Assembly (NCBI RefSeq): GCF_001662075.1
Contig: NZ_LYPL01000006.1
Coordinates: forward strand, 124,001 to 188,000
Origin: Rhizobium bangladeshense
Lineage (GTDB): Bacteria; Pseudomonadota; Alphaproteobacteria; Rhizobiales; Rhizobiaceae
Length of the DNA: 64,000 nt
Direction: 5' to 3'
The notes beneath the pieces were generated by a model, which saw only the letters and a list, made by a program, of their open reading frames with translations, was not told where the DNA came from and made no database searches. Shown piece by piece: positions 8,484-17,891 of the stretch; position 1 is the stretch's first letter, and each line of letters begins with the position of its first letter. The position numbers and the translations under genes were made by a program.

Positions 8484-9890
8484 CTACAATTCCGACTTGA
8501 TATCGCCCATCCGGTTCCAGGCGTCGAGGCCGGCGATCTTGTAGGCTTCGGCGAGCGTCGGATAGTTGAAAGTGTTTTCGACGAAATATTCGACCGTGCC
8601 TTTGAGATTAAGCACCGCCTGGCCGATATGCACCAGTTCGGTGGCGCCTTCGCCGACGATATGCACGCCGAGCAGGCGGCGCGTCTTCAGCGAGAAGATC
8701 AGCTTCAAAAGCCCGGTGTCGAGGCCCATAATATGGCCGCGCGAAGTTTCGCGGAAGCGGGCGATGCCGCATTCGTAGGGAATGCCGCGCTCCTTCATTT
8801 CCTCTTCGGTCAGGCCGCAGGTCGAAATCTCCGGCACCGCATAAATACCGTAGGGGAAATATTTCTGCGGCTCCTTGGCGACAGCGCCGATCGCCACGCG
8901 CGCGGCGATGCGGCCCTGTTCCATCGAGGTCGAGGCAAGGCTTGGAAAGCCGACCACGTCGCCGGCGGCATAGACATTAGGCACGGACGTCTGGAAGGTC
9001 TCCGGATTGACCTTGAGACGGCCACGGCTGTCAGCCTCCAGTCCGATGGCCGGAAGGTTCAGCGCGTCGGTCGCTCCCATGCGTCCGGCGGCAAAGAGCA
9101 CCATGTCGGTGACAAGATGACGGCCGTTGTCGAGCGTCAGCTGGACCTTGCCCGTATCCAGCCGCTCGACCTTCTCGGCCTTCGTGCCGAGCAGCAGCTT
9201 CATATTGCGGTCGCGCAGCTGGTAGGTGAAATCTTCGACGATTTCCTTGTCGATGAAGTCGAGCATGGTCGACTTGGGATCGATCACCGTCACGGCAGTA
9301 TCAAGCGCCGAGAAGATCGTCGCATATTCGATGCCGATAACGCCGGCGCCGATGACGACCATGGTGCGCGGCAGCTCTTCGATATCAAGCAGCTCGTCGC
9401 TGTCGAGCACTGTCTTGCCATCGAATGGCATGTAATCCGGGCGGAAAGGCTTGGTGCCAACGGCAAGCAGAATGCTGGCGCCGCTCACCGTCAGCGCTTC
9501 GCCGTCATCCTTGATGACCTGCAAGGTGGTGGAGTCGATGAAGCTCGCCTTGCCGCGCATATGGTGGACACGGTTGCGGGCGAACTGATGCTCGAGCACT
9601 TCCACTTCATGGTTGAGCGTAATCAGCAGGCGGCGACGCAGGTCTTCGGCGCTGATTTCCTGCTTCACGCGGTAGCTGCGACCATAGAAGCCGCGCTCGC
9701 GCCAGCCCGAGAGATTGAGTGCGGTCTCGCGCAGCGTTTTCGAGGGTATGGTGCCGGTATGGACGGACACGCCGCCGACGCGCTTGCCCTGTTCGATGAC
9801 AAGCACTTTCTTGCCGAGTTTCGCTGCCTGGATTGCGCCGCGGCGCCCTGCGGGACCGCTACCCACCACAACGAGATCGTACTGAAACAT
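8484..9890 (-). CDS. sthA: Si-specific NAD(P)(+) soluble transhydrogenase
   Basis: This 468-residue flavoprotein of the disulfide-reductase fold has an FAD-binding GSGPAG (residues 10-15), an NAD-binding GAGVIGIEYA (about 188), an AAGRMGATDAL segment, an AAGDVVGFP motif near 310, and a C-terminal dimerisation domain with HIVGEGATEL. At the active-site position of lipoamide dehydrogenases it reads GGVSVHTGTIPSK, so both redox cysteines are missing. This is the expected signature of SthA, which equilibrates NADPH and NAD rather than reducing a disulfide. Start at the ATG at 9890. Confidence 0.93.
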   Translation of the reverse strand: MFQYDLVVVGSGPAGRRGAIQAAKLGKKVLVIEQGKRVGGVSVHTGTIPSKTLRETALNLSGWRERGFYGRSYRVKQEISAEDLRRRLLITLNHEVEVLEHQFARNRVHHMRGKASFIDSTTLQVIKDDGEALTVSGASILLAVGTKPFRPDYMPFDGKTVLDSDELLDIEELPRTMVVIGAGVIGIEYATIFSALDTAVTVIDPKSTMLDFIDKEIVEDFTYQLRDRNMKLLLGTKAEKVERLDTGKVQLTLDNGRHLVTDMVLFAAGRMGATDALNLPAIGLEADSRGRLKVNPETFQTSVPNVYAAGDVVGFPSLASTSMEQGRIAARVAIGAVAKEPQKYFPYGIYAVPEISTCGLTEEEMKERGIPYECGIARFRETSRGHIMGLDTGLLKLIFSLKTRRLLGVHIVGEGATELVHIGQAVLNLKGTVEYFVENTFNYPTLAEAYKIAGLDAWNRMGDIKSEL

Positions 9891-10016
9891 CCTCTAGCCT
9901 CGGATTGGAAATGGAATCATTTGCGACAAAAATGTCGCTTATTCATCGGTAACCGGTCAACGTTACAGATTGTTTTACAGCTGCCGATTCAGCCGGACCT
10001 GTGCTTTTCAGATCAG

Positions 10017-10141
10017 CTTCAGCCCTTTCAGGTTCACATGGGCGTCCTTGCCGATGAATGATGTAGCCGTCGACAGTGATATCAAGTGCCTTCGCCGCGT
10101 CGATGATCACCTTCGTCATATCGATGTCAGCGCGCGACGGC
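10017..10141 (-). pseudogene. Decayed duplicate of the radC 3' end
   Basis: The minus strand here matches the last 124 bases of radC (13037-13160) over 125 bases. In the first half the reading frame gives [21 protein letters not shown], almost identical to RadC. A one-base insertion then shifts the frame, after which [14 protein letters not shown] is readable in the next frame. There is no start or upstream radC sequence, so it is a remnant. With intact radC on the other side it brackets 10142-13036. Confidence 0.85.
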
Positions 10142-10145
10142 TTAT

Positions 10146-11333
10146 TCATGCGCGGATGATGTAGTCCGCCGAAATATCGCCCACCTTGGTAACACCGAGC
10201 AACGCCATATTGCTATGCAGTTCCGTCTTCAGGATATCCGCTGCCTTCAGCACGCCCGGTAGCCCCGCGACGGCTGCAGCATAAAGGAACGGCCTGCCCA
10301 CGAACACGAAGCAGGCGCCGAGCGCCAGTGCCTTCATGATATCAGTGCCACGCCTGATGCCGCCGTCGATCATGACGGCAATGTTGTCTCCAACACGTGC
10401 CGCAATCTCCGGAAGAACCTGAAGGGGAGATGCGGTGCCGTCGAGCTGGCGGCCGCCATGATTGGAGACGATCACTCCATCCGCCCCGGTCTCTGCAGCC
10501 CGTGCCGCGTCTTCAGGATGCATGATCCCCTTGACCACGAGCTTGCCGGCCCAGCGCTTGCGTATCCGCTCCAGGTGGCTCCAGTTGAGGTGGTCACGCT
10601 TGCCGAAATCGCGCGTGACGTTCGAGGAGATGATCGGCGCGCCTCTTGTGGCGTAGGAATTTTCAAAATGCGGAATGCCGTGCCGGACGATCGTGCGCAG
10701 GAATGTGCCGGTTGTCCATCGGGGATGCGAGATGCCCTGCCATGCCAGGCGGAGCCCGGGACGCAAAGGCGTCGAAAACCCCGCCCTTACATTATTTTCG
10801 CGATTGGGCAGCGTGGCCGTATCGACGGTCAAAAGAAGTGTACTTATGCCGGCCGCAGCGACCCGATCGATAAGAGCGTCGATACGGTCGGGTTCGCCGG
10901 GGAGATAGGCCTGAAACCACGCTTGTGGCGAAACCGCGGCTATCTCTTCCAGGGGGATGAGTGACGAACCGCTTATAATCATCGGGATTCCCGATCGGTC
11001 CGCTCCTTGCGCGAGCACGATGTCCCCCCGATAGGCCATCAGCGCGCTGATCCCCATCGGCGCGATGCCGAACGGTGCGGCATAAGTCTTGCCGAAGAGG
11101 CTCGTCTCGGTGCTGCGTCTCGAGACGTCCAGAAGTACACGAGGCCGAAAGGCATAGGCCTGGAAGGCCTCGGCGTTATGCCGCAGCGACGCATTGGTCT
11201 CGGTTGCGCCGGCGATATAACCGAATAGCGGCTTCGGCAGATGTCGCCGTGCCTTGATTTCAAAGTCATCGAGGCAGAGCACGTCGCGGCAGTGCCGGTT
11301 CGATCGATCAGTGTTACCGCTGCGGATCGTCAT
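10146..11333 (-). CDS. FMN-dependent alpha-hydroxyacid oxidase/dehydrogenase (LldD-like)
   Basis: This 395-residue protein is full length for the lactate dehydrogenase/glycolate oxidase family. Visible motifs are [10 protein letters not shown] (about 37-46), PMGISAL (92-98), the FMN-binding [10 protein letters not shown] with Lys268, and the catalytic [10 protein letters not shown] with His292, then [10 protein letters not shown] and GRPFLYA for the phosphate. It oxidises an L-2-hydroxyacid, probably lactate-like, feeding electrons to the chain or oxygen; the substrate is not certain. There is no membrane segment beyond possible peripheral loops. It sits in the radC-flanked segment, its stop codon six bases from the radC remnant. 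The ATG at 11333 gives a short extra N-terminus. Confidence 0.88.
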   Translation of the reverse strand: MTIRSGNTDRSNRHCRDVLCLDDFEIKARRHLPKPLFGYIAGATETNASLRHNAEAFQAYAFRPRVLLDVSRRSTETSLFGKTYAAPFGIAPMGISALMAYRGDIVLAQGADRSGIPMIISGSSLIPLEEIAAVSPQAWFQAYLPGEPDRIDALIDRVAAAGISTLLLTVDTATLPNRENNVRAGFSTPLRPGLRLAWQGISHPRWTTGTFLRTIVRHGIPHFENSYATRGAPIISSNVTRDFGKRDHLNWSHLERIRKRWAGKLVVKGIMHPEDAARAAETGADGVIVSNHGGRQLDGTASPLQVLPEIAARVGDNIAVMIDGGIRRGTDIMKALALGACFVFVGRPFLYAAAVAGLPGVLKAADILKTELHSNMALLGVTKVGDISADYIIRA

Positions 11334-11592
11334 GAAGCTTTATCTTCTCGGTATTCGGGCGGGTATTATTCAGAGTGGCGGCGCAGGATTGCATAGAATC
11401 CGCGCCGGCGACTGCTGTCAACTGAAGCTTTCTGCAGTCTTCGCTTCCCTCGGATGCATGCCTGCGACCACTCCGGGTCGACGTCAGAATGAGCGTCCGC
11501 TGCATGCCGCCGGGAAGAAGCAGCAGAGCGCCGCTGACCGGACCGCCGGTCCAGCGCGCGCTCGGCCGCGACCTTTCCGTGCAGGAATGTCG

Positions 11593-12987
11593 CTAATTGT
11601 CCGTCAATAGAGTAAACCGACGTCTGTCGATCCGCGCGCGTGCCAACTGCCCCGCCGCTACGCAAAGATCGGGCGCATAGAGCTGGCAAGTTCTTCGCTT
11701 TTCGATTGCCCTGTCGATCAAGTCCAGAAGTCGTGCAGGTGCGATGTCGGGTGGCGCGGCAATGCGACCGGTGACGACGTGTTTTTCCATTTTCTCATGA
11801 TCGGCGTGATCGATGTCGGGATTGCGCCAACAATTTGCGCACATGATCCTAAAGTTCTCGGTGTGTGAATAGATAACGGCGTCCCCGTCCAATTCCCCAC
11901 TTAGATCAACCAGTTGCCCTGCTGCCTCTTGTGAGCCTGCGAAAGCAAAGAACTGGTAGTTCCGGCGCACAAGCGTTGACAGATGCGGGAAAACCGGCAC
12001 CTGCTGTTCACCGTAGGTGTGGTGCGTAATCGGAGCGCCGTCCATGAGGATGACATCGCCATAGTCGACGCCGAGCCTGCCGAACAGCACGCTTCGGATA
12101 ATGCCATGACACGGACTTAAGCGTTCGATCCATACTGTCTCCTCTTCACCCGGATCATCCGATTCCGCCGTCCGCTCAGCAAGTGGCCGCTGGGCAAGTC
12201 TCACCTTGCAGGCCGAATACCCGCCTTCTGGTAACCCGAACCGTCCAAGTTCGATCTTATGTCCCATCCGCTTCCACACGTCCAAAGCGGTCTCGGTGTC
12301 ACTTGCGCCTGTGGCGCAGATTCCAAGGTTCCACTCGGTGCTGTCGCTAACCTCCCGTTGCAGGCTTGCCGCAGACCGGCCCGCCGCAACGCCCTCTGCG
12401 AATCTCCCCCGTGTCTTGTAGAAAAGGCCCAAATTGTATTGGTACGCGCTGTTTCGTGGATCGATTTCCGCCAGTTTCCTAAGACTGTTCTCGGCGGCTG
12501 CGTCCATCTGGCGCGCCATCATTCGCGCCGACGTGGCGAGCCCGCCCAGTATCTGCTCCTGTTCAGGCCGTCCCTCATGGAGCTTGGCTAAGCGGCCCAG
12601 CCTCGCGACCATTGACTGAAATATCGGGTGTTCCGGCGGTGGCGCGTTCAGATCATCGATGTCGCGGGCGGCTTCCAGACATTGCCCGAGCGCCGAAAGG
12701 ATATCGATATTGTCTTCGTGGGCATCTGCGATCTCGGAAAGAACGTCTGTCGCAACTTCTCTTGTAAGGCTTTGTTGGTCGACTATCCATAACAACGCCA
12801 TGGCAGCCTCTGTCTGGTGGCGCTGGGCTTTTCGTAAGGGTTGGATCTTCTGCCATGCCGCCGACTTGCGGTCCGCTTGTCCTTCTGCAACGACGTCACG
12901 CGCTATCGCGTCTATCTCATCGGGAGTGAGAACAGTGCTGGGACCATTCGACATGATCGTCTCCGTGGAGGGCTTCGGGGTGGGCAA
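11593..12987 (-). CDS. Unknown protein with TPR-like central region
   Basis: I do not recognise this 464-residue protein. Its N-terminal third is helical (ALLWIVDQQSLTREVATDVL), with repeated helical pairs. Residues about 165-205 (KLAEIDPRNSAYQYNLGLFYKTRGRFAEG) look like one or two TPR repeats. The C-terminal half is beta-rich with a VWIERLSPCHGIIRSVLF stretch and a Cys pair CANCW (about 382-386). No signal peptide or membrane helix is seen. The gene's base composition looks less GC-biased than its neighbours. An alternative start is the ATG twelve codons in (SNGPSTVL). It lies inside the radC-flanked segment, 259 bases upstream of the FMN oxidase gene. Confidence 0.6.
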   Translation of the reverse strand: MPTPKPSTETIMSNGPSTVLTPDEIDAIARDVVAEGQADRKSAAWQKIQPLRKAQRHQTEAAMALLWIVDQQSLTREVATDVLSEIADAHEDNIDILSALGQCLEAARDIDDLNAPPPEHPIFQSMVARLGRLAKLHEGRPEQEQILGGLATSARMMARQMDAAAENSLRKLAEIDPRNSAYQYNLGLFYKTRGRFAEGVAAGRSAASLQREVSDSTEWNLGICATGASDTETALDVWKRMGHKIELGRFGLPEGGYSACKVRLAQRPLAERTAESDDPGEEETVWIERLSPCHGIIRSVLFGRLGVDYGDVILMDGAPITHHTYGEQQVPVFPHLSTLVRRNYQFFAFAGSQEAAGQLVDLSGELDGDAVIYSHTENFRIMCANCWRNPDIDHADHEKMEKHVVTGRIAAPPDIAPARLLDLIDRAIEKRRTCQLYAPDLCVAAGQLARARIDRRRFTLLTDN

Positions 12988-13027
12988 GCTTGGGCGGCGG
13001 TTGTGTCGTCACGTCTCAACGCGCGGA

Positions 13028-13870
13028 TTACATTAACTTCAGCCCCTTCAGGCTGACATGGCCGTCCTTGCCGATGATGATGTGGTCGTGGACGGTGATG
13101 TCGAGCGCCTTGGCCGCCTCGATGATCACCTTGGTCATGTCGATGTCGGCGCGTGACGGCGTCGGGTCGCCGGAGGGGTGGTTGTGGACGAGGATGATCG
13201 CTGTTGCCGAAAGCTCGAGCGCGCGCTTGACCACTTCGCGCGGATAGACCGGCGTGTGGTCGACCGTGCCGCGGCCCTGCACCTCGTCGGCGATCAGCAC
13301 ATTGCGCTTGTCGAGGAAGAGGATGCGGAATTGTTCGCGGGTCTCGTGCGCCATGGCGGCGTGGCAATACTGAATGACCGAGGACCAGGAGGAGAGCACC
13401 TGCTTGCTTCTGATCTCGCTCTTTAGGGTCCGCTGAGCGACGGTGGCGATCAGTTTCAGGTCGAGGGCGACATTCTCGCCGACGCCTTTGACTTCCGTCA
13501 GCAATGCTGCCGGCGCGCCGAAGACGCCGGAAAGCGAGCCGAAGCGCTCGATCAGCGCCTTGGCGATCGGCTTGGTGTCGCGCCGCGGGATCAGGCGGAA
13601 AAGCAGGAGCTCGAGGATTTCGTAATCGGCAAGCGCCGTGTCGCCCTGCTCGCGGAAGCGGTCACGCAGCCGCTCGCGATGACCGTGGTAATGTTCCTGT
13701 GCGGTGAGCGAGGCGGGCAGGGCGGTCCGGGCATTCGGCGCAGTCGGTTTTTGCGGCCGGTCGCCGAAGAACGAACGTTCGTCGGCAACAGGCTCTTCAG
13801 TCGCGAAAGGCAGCTCGTCGTCGGAAGATGTCGCTGCGGGCCCCTTCGCCATCGGATCGTCACCTGGCAA
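13028..13870 (-). CDS. radC: RadC family JAB/MPN domain protein
   Basis: The 280-residue product has an N-terminal helix-hairpin-helix region ([14 protein letters not shown], about 125-138) and a C-terminal JAB metalloprotease-like domain with the JAMM-type motif [16 protein letters not shown] (about 225-240). RadC was named for DNA repair but its biochemical role is unresolved. The gene overlaps the end of map by 11 bases, so map-radC forms an operon. Its last 124 bases are duplicated as a remnant at 10017-10141. The start at 13870 gives a low-complexity N-terminal tail typical of rhizobial copies. Confidence 0.93.
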   Translation of the reverse strand: MPGDDPMAKGPAATSSDDELPFATEEPVADERSFFGDRPQKPTAPNARTALPASLTAQEHYHGHRERLRDRFREQGDTALADYEILELLLFRLIPRRDTKPIAKALIERFGSLSGVFGAPAALLTEVKGVGENVALDLKLIATVAQRTLKSEIRSKQVLSSWSSVIQYCHAAMAHETREQFRILFLDKRNVLIADEVQGRGTVDHTPVYPREVVKRALELSATAIILVHNHPSGDPTPSRADIDMTKVIIEAAKALDITVHDHIIIGKDGHVSLKGLKLM

Positions 13871-14696
13871 GCGACGGCAGTCCGGGCCGGTCGAGCCCAG
13901 CAGGAGACAGCGTGAAGATTTCGCAGCCGCCGGCGGTGACGCCGACGGTATGTTCGTATTGCGCCGAAAGCGAGCGGTCGCGGGTGACCGCCGTCCAGCC
14001 GTCGGCCAGTACCTTCACATGCGGCCGGCCGAGATTAATCATCGGCTCGATGGTGAAGATCATGCCTTCGCGCAGCTCCGGCCCCTCGTTGGCGCGGCCG
14101 TAATGCAGGATATTCGGCGAATCGTGGAACAGCCGACCGACGCCGTGGCCGCAGAAATCGCGCACCACCGAACAGCGCTCAGCCTCCGCATAGGTCTGGA
14201 TCGCTTCGCCGATCGCGCCGGTGCGGGCGCCCGGCCTGACCGCGGCAATGCCGCGCATCAGCGATTCATAGGTCACTTCGAGCAGTCGCTCGGCGGCGCG
14301 CTTGACCGTGCCGACGGGATACATCCGGCTGGAATCGCCATGCCAGCCATCGAGTACGAAGGTGACGTCGATATTGACGATATCGCCTTCGCGCAACGGC
14401 TTGTCGTTCGGAATGCCGTGACAAACCACATGATTGATCGAGGTGCAGGTCGACTTAGTATAGCCGCGATAGTTCAGCGTCGCCGGATAGGCGCCGTGAT
14501 CCATGCCGAAATCGAAGACGAACCGGTCGATCTCGTCGGTCAGCAGGCCGGGTTTGACGATATCGGCCAGCGCATCGAGGCAGCGGGCGGTCAGCTGGCA
14601 TGCCTTGCGCATGCCTTCGAATGCTTGAGTATCATAAAGCCGAATGGCGCCGGTGTTCTTCGGCGGCGCGGAAGAGGCTTCGATATAGTTCACCAT
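13860..14696 (-). CDS. map: Type I methionine aminopeptidase
   Basis: This 278-residue cytosolic enzyme removes the N-terminal methionine of new proteins. The metal-binding residues are recognisable: [20 protein letters not shown] (His and first Asp), the second Asp in DSSRMYPVG, His in [13 protein letters not shown], Glu in FTIEPMIN, and a final Glu in YEHTV. The C-terminus is slightly longer than in E. coli. The ATG at 14696 follows a short leader. It is upstream of and overlaps radC. Confidence 0.96.
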   Translation of the reverse strand: MVNYIEASSAPPKNTGAIRLYDTQAFEGMRKACQLTARCLDALADIVKPGLLTDEIDRFVFDFGMDHGAYPATLNYRGYTKSTCTSINHVVCHGIPNDKPLREGDIVNIDVTFVLDGWHGDSSRMYPVGTVKRAAERLLEVTYESLMRGIAAVRPGARTGAIGEAIQTYAEAERCSVVRDFCGHGVGRLFHDSPNILHYGRANEGPELREGMIFTIEPMINLGRPHVKVLADGWTAVTRDRSLSAQYEHTVGVTAGGCEIFTLSPAGLDRPGLPSLAR

Positions 14697-14932
14697 TGCA
14701 GGGCCTTAGCGGAGAATATTAGCTTTGTTCATAATGCAGCTATGACGGGTTCGTCCATCGCGATCAACCGTCGGGGCGAGATTTCTCAAGGGATTTGGCC
14801 GCCTCAAGCAGCTATTCGACGCCGAATTATTCGTGCCGAACGAAATATCCACAGTCTTCCCAAAGGGATAGGATTGATTGGAGGAAACCTCCCCGCTACT
14901 CACCGATTGGTGACAGCGGGGAAGGGTCGGTC

Positions 14933-15592
14933 ATGCTGAATGAAGGGGTAAGTCTTGAGAGTTCGCCCGGTACCGAGGCGGCTCCAGAACGGCGGGTGCG
15001 CGATCGCGGCGCCACCGAGCGCGCCATCCTTACCGCCGCCAAGGGCCTGCTGGCGGAAGAAGGCTTCCAGAATTTCGGCATCAATGCCGTCGCCCGCCGC
15101 GCCGGTTGCGACAAGCAACTGATCTACCGCTACTATGGCGGCCTTGACGGTCTGGTCGAGGCGATCGGCGCCGACCTCGGCACATGGGTGAGGGATCGCA
15201 TTCCGGAAGATGCCGGCGGCATGTTCCTGCTCACCTACGGCGATCTGATGGAGCGGCTGGCGCTGCTTCTGCTCGACGCCTTGAAAAATGATCCTCTGAT
15301 GCGCCGCATCCTCGCCTGGGAGATCTCGGAAAATACCGAGCAGGTGAGGCGGCTCTCGGAAGCGCGTTCGAAGGCTCTCGCGCTGTGGCTGGATCGCATG
15401 CGCGGCTCGCTGGCGCCGCCGAAGGGTGTGGATTCGGCCGCCGTCAACGCCGTCGTCATCGCTGCAATCCAGCATCTCGTGCTTGCCGGGGCCGCCGGCG
15501 GCCAATGCGCCGGCCTGTCGCTCAAGACATCAAAGGACTGGGAGAAGGCGGCGACGGCGCTGAAGCGTCTCGTGCGCGGCGTCTATGGCTGA
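14933..15592 (+). CDS. TetR family transcriptional regulator
   Basis: The 219-residue protein has an N-terminal TetR helix-turn-helix (about 22-70: ATERAILTAAKGLLAEEGFQ, then GINAVARRAGCDKQLIYRYYGG). The C-terminal ligand domain is helical (RMRGSLAPPKGVDSAAVNAVVIA). I chose the ATG at 14933 because GGGGAAGG lies upstream; longer in-frame extensions contain no domain. It faces map divergently. Targets and ligand are not visible; it may repress its own promoter or the downstream membrane proteins. Confidence 0.85.
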   Translation: MLNEGVSLESSPGTEAAPERRVRDRGATERAILTAAKGLLAEEGFQNFGINAVARRAGCDKQLIYRYYGGLDGLVEAIGADLGTWVRDRIPEDAGGMFLLTYGDLMERLALLLLDALKNDPLMRRILAWEISENTEQVRRLSEARSKALALWLDRMRGSLAPPKGVDSAAVNAVVIAAIQHLVLAGAAGGQCAGLSLKTSKDWEKAATALKRLVRGVYG

Positions 15593-15722
15593 CAATCGCG
15601 TTATCCACAGAAGGCGGATGCGGTGTTAACCTTAACGAATGGTTTACGTTGCGTGGGGCGGGTTAAGCCGACACTGTGCCATCAGCAGAGATGGTACGAG
15701 TGAGAGTCCCGAGTTGACTTCC

Positions 15723-15896
15723 ATGGGAAGCAAGATCGCCAAAGCCGCCTTTCTGGTGACGGCAATGATGTTCTTCGCAATCCTGGCGCTGGATATTGCA
15801 ACTCCGACGCTGGTGCTTTGCACCATGGCATTGTCGACGTGGTTGGTCTCCCTCGATCTGCCCGTCGCGCGCAAGCATGGAGGAGAGGCCGCATGA
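15723..15896 (+). CDS. Small two-helix membrane protein, 57 aa
   Basis: This short gene encodes MGSKIAKAAFLVTAMMFFAI followed by a second hydrophobic segment (LVLCTMALSTWLVSLDL) and a charged tail. The stop overlaps the start of the next gene (ATGA), so the two are translationally coupled. I do not recognise a family. Function unknown. Confidence 0.65.
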   Translation: MGSKIAKAAFLVTAMMFFAILALDIATPTLVLCTMALSTWLVSLDLPVARKHGGEAA

Positions 15897-16225
15897 AGTG
15901 GTTTCTGATCTTCTGGGCCGGCCCCATCGTCTTTCTGGGCGGATGGTACTGGCTCTCCTATTACGACATTAATTTCGGTGTGCTGATGCTGACGCGACAG
16001 GTCCATGACCTGACGTTCCAGCTCTACGGCGAGGCGCTCGGCATGCCGCCGGAGGCCATCCCGCCGCTCGTTGCCCGGGCAATCGCTGTCGACAGTCTCA
16101 TCGTCTTCGCCCTCCTCGGCTTCAGAAAGCGCAAGTCGATCATAGCCTGGTGGCAGGCGCGTCAGGCGCTGAATTCACCTCCATCAGATCTTGCCAGCAA
16201 GGAAAGCCTGTCGAGCGCACCCTGA
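15893..16225 (+). CDS. DUF6105-like small membrane protein
   Basis: The 110-residue protein begins with a membrane helix ([20 protein letters not shown], residues 3-22), continues with a polar segment ([21 protein letters not shown]) and a second helix ([15 protein letters not shown], about 68-82). It resembles small rhizobial DUF6105 proteins. It is coupled to the preceding 57-residue gene. Its 3' end overlaps the 3' end of convergent ruvX by 64 bases, so both C-termini are read from the same DNA. Confidence 0.7.
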   Translation: MKWFLIFWAGPIVFLGGWYWLSYYDINFGVLMLTRQVHDLTFQLYGEALGMPPEAIPPLVARAIAVDSLIVFALLGFRKRKSIIAWWQARQALNSPPSDLASKESLSSAP

Positions 16226-16656
16226 AGAATGAAGCTGGCCGCGGCCGAATCGATCCGTTCGGCGCGCTTGGCGCGCGAGACGTCCATTTCGAGCAGCGTT
16301 CGTTCCGCTGCGACCGTCGAAAGCCGCTCATCCCAATAGACGAAGGGCAGCGCCGTCTTCTGCTCCATGTTGCGCACGAAGGCGCGCGTCGCCTGCACGC
16401 GCGGGCCTGCCGATCCGTCCATGTTCATCGGCAGGCCGATCACGAAGCCCGCGACCTTTTCCGTTGCCGCGAAATCCAGCAGCGCCTGCGCATCGACGGT
16501 GAATTTGACACGCCGTATCACCGGCCGTGGCGTGGCGAACCGCCGTCCGAGATCGGACATCGAAAGCCCGATCGTCTTGGTGCCGAGATCGAGGCCGGCG
16601 ATGGCCTGCCCGGGGGCAAGAATCCGGGCCATATCCTCGATCGTCAACACCGTCAT
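16162..16656 (-). CDS. ruvX: Pre-16S rRNA nuclease / Holliday junction resolvase-like (RuvX, YqgF)
   Basis: The 164-residue product has the RNase H-like YqgF fold: [17 protein letters not shown] (residues 18-34, with the first catalytic Asp), [11 protein letters not shown] (about 93-104) and [12 protein letters not shown] (about 125) with the further acidic residues. It matures the 5' end of 16S rRNA in E. coli. Its 3' end overlaps the convergent membrane-protein gene by 64 bases. The start at 16656 is the first in-frame ATG; a shorter start at MARILAPG nine codons in is possible. Confidence 0.93.
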   Translation of the reverse strand: MTVLTIEDMARILAPGQAIAGLDLGTKTIGLSMSDLGRRFATPRPVIRRVKFTVDAQALLDFAATEKVAGFVIGLPMNMDGSAGPRVQATRAFVRNMEQKTALPFVYWDERLSTVAAERTLLEMDVSRAKRAERIDSAAASFILQGALDRLSLLARSDGGEFSA

Positions 16657-16769
16657 TACCGCTTCATCCCGTCAAAAGAAATTGAAGTCACCGCCGCTTT
16701 TCTTCTCCGGCGCATGGGATATGTCCTTACCATCCAAATCAGATTTTGCATCACGTAAGGAGAGATTTT

Positions 16770-17474
16770 ATGAAGATCACCTGGCTTGGCCATTCCGCCT
16801 TTCGCATCGAAACCGGCAAGGCGAAGATCCTGCTCGACCCGTTCCTCAATCATAACGCTTCCTTTGCCGGCCAGGATATCAAGGATGTTTCCTCAGGCAT
16901 CACCCATATCCTGCTGACGCACGGCCATGGCGACCATGTCGGCGATACGATCGCGCTGGCCAAGGAAACCGGCGCCGTCGTTCTCGCCAATGCCGATCTC
17001 GCCGCCTGGCTGGCTTCCAAGGGCGTCGACGGGATCGAAATGGGCAATACCGGCGGCACGATCACCTTCGGCGGCTTCTCGGCGACCTTCACCAATGCGC
17101 TGCATTCCTCCGCACAGATCACCGAGGACGGCGTCTCGCATGCGCTTGGCAATGCCAACGGCCTGATGCTGCATTTCGACGACGAAGCCTCGATCTTCGC
17201 CATGGGCGACACCGACATCTTCTCCGATATGGGGCTGATCAACGAACTACACCAGCCCGATATCGGCTTCGTGCCGGTCGGCGACCGCTTCACCATGGGC
17301 GGCGCGGTGGCGGCACTCGCCTGCCAGCGTTACTTCAACTTCAAGACCGCCATCCCCTGCCACTACGGCACCTTCCCAATCATCGATCAGACGGCCGATA
17401 AGTTCATTGACGGCATGGAGGGATCGAAGACGCGGGTGACGGCGCTGAAGCCTGCCGAGAGCCTGTCGATCTGA
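16770..17474 (+). CDS. UPF0173 metallo-beta-lactamase-fold hydrolase
   Basis: This 234-residue protein begins [16 protein letters not shown] and carries the metal-binding [10 protein letters not shown] (about 52-61), with further ligands in HSSAQ (about 115), MGDTDIF (about 150) and IPCHYGTF (about 195). It belongs to the YtkL/UPF0173 group of metal-dependent hydrolases, whose substrate is undefined. The ATG at 16770 follows TAAGGAGAG. It precedes gatC by 69 bases and may share its promoter. Confidence 0.92.
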   Translation: MKITWLGHSAFRIETGKAKILLDPFLNHNASFAGQDIKDVSSGITHILLTHGHGDHVGDTIALAKETGAVVLANADLAAWLASKGVDGIEMGNTGGTITFGGFSATFTNALHSSAQITEDGVSHALGNANGLMLHFDDEASIFAMGDTDIFSDMGLINELHQPDIGFVPVGDRFTMGGAVAALACQRYFNFKTAIPCHYGTFPIIDQTADKFIDGMEGSKTRVTALKPAESLSI

Positions 17475-17543
17475 CGAAACCCCGTTGCACCGGGCGGACA
17501 TGGCCTTTATAGCGGGTAGGAAAAATCCTATCCGGAGAATGCC

Positions 17544-17831
17544 ATGTCCGTCGATCTTGCCACCGTGAAGCGCGTCGCCAAACTCGCCCGTATTGCCGTC
17601 TCTGAGGACGAGGCAAATCGCATGGTCGGCGAGCTGAACGGCATCTTGGGCTTCGTCGAGCAGCTCTCCGAAGTCAATGTCGACGGCGTCGAGGCGATGA
17701 CGTCGGTCACCCCGATGGCGATGAAGAAGCGGACCGACGAGGTGACCGATGGCAACAAGGCGGCCGATATCGTCGCCAACGCACCGGTCACCGACCACAA
17801 TTTTTTCCTGGTGCCGAAAGTCGTCGAATAG
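17544..17831 (+). CDS. gatC: Asp-tRNA(Asn)/Glu-tRNA(Gln) amidotransferase subunit C
   Basis: The 95-residue subunit has the expected helical N-terminus ([20 protein letters not shown]) and a [14 protein letters not shown] segment that wraps around GatA. It stabilises the GatCAB complex, which makes Gln-tRNA(Gln) and Asn-tRNA(Asn) by transamidation. The ATG at 17544 follows CCGGAGAATGCC. gatA follows 60 bases downstream. Confidence 0.95.
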   Translation: MSVDLATVKRVAKLARIAVSEDEANRMVGELNGILGFVEQLSEVNVDGVEAMTSVTPMAMKKRTDEVTDGNKAADIVANAPVTDHNFFLVPKVVE

Positions 17832-17891
17832 GGCGTCGAACGCCTCTTTCCGACCCTGTTGCCCATTTTAAAGATCTGAAGCGAAAACACG

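Larger units (their letters stand above)
10142..13036. mobile_element. Putative old insertion flanked by duplicated radC 3' ends
   Basis: About 2.9 kb separates the radC remnant (10017-10141) from the intact radC 3' end (13037-13160), in direct orientation. It carries only an FMN oxidase gene and an unknown TPR-like gene. No integrase, transposase or relaxase is visible. The arrangement fits insertion at the radC 3' end, with the target end regenerated, followed by loss of the recombination genes; tandem duplication followed by loss is an alternative. The repeats have diverged, so the event is not recent. Confidence 0.5.

Noticed and set aside
8418..10061. 547-codon plus-strand frame opposite sthA
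   Set aside because: Antisense of the transhydrogenase; no domain wording and a different codon bias.
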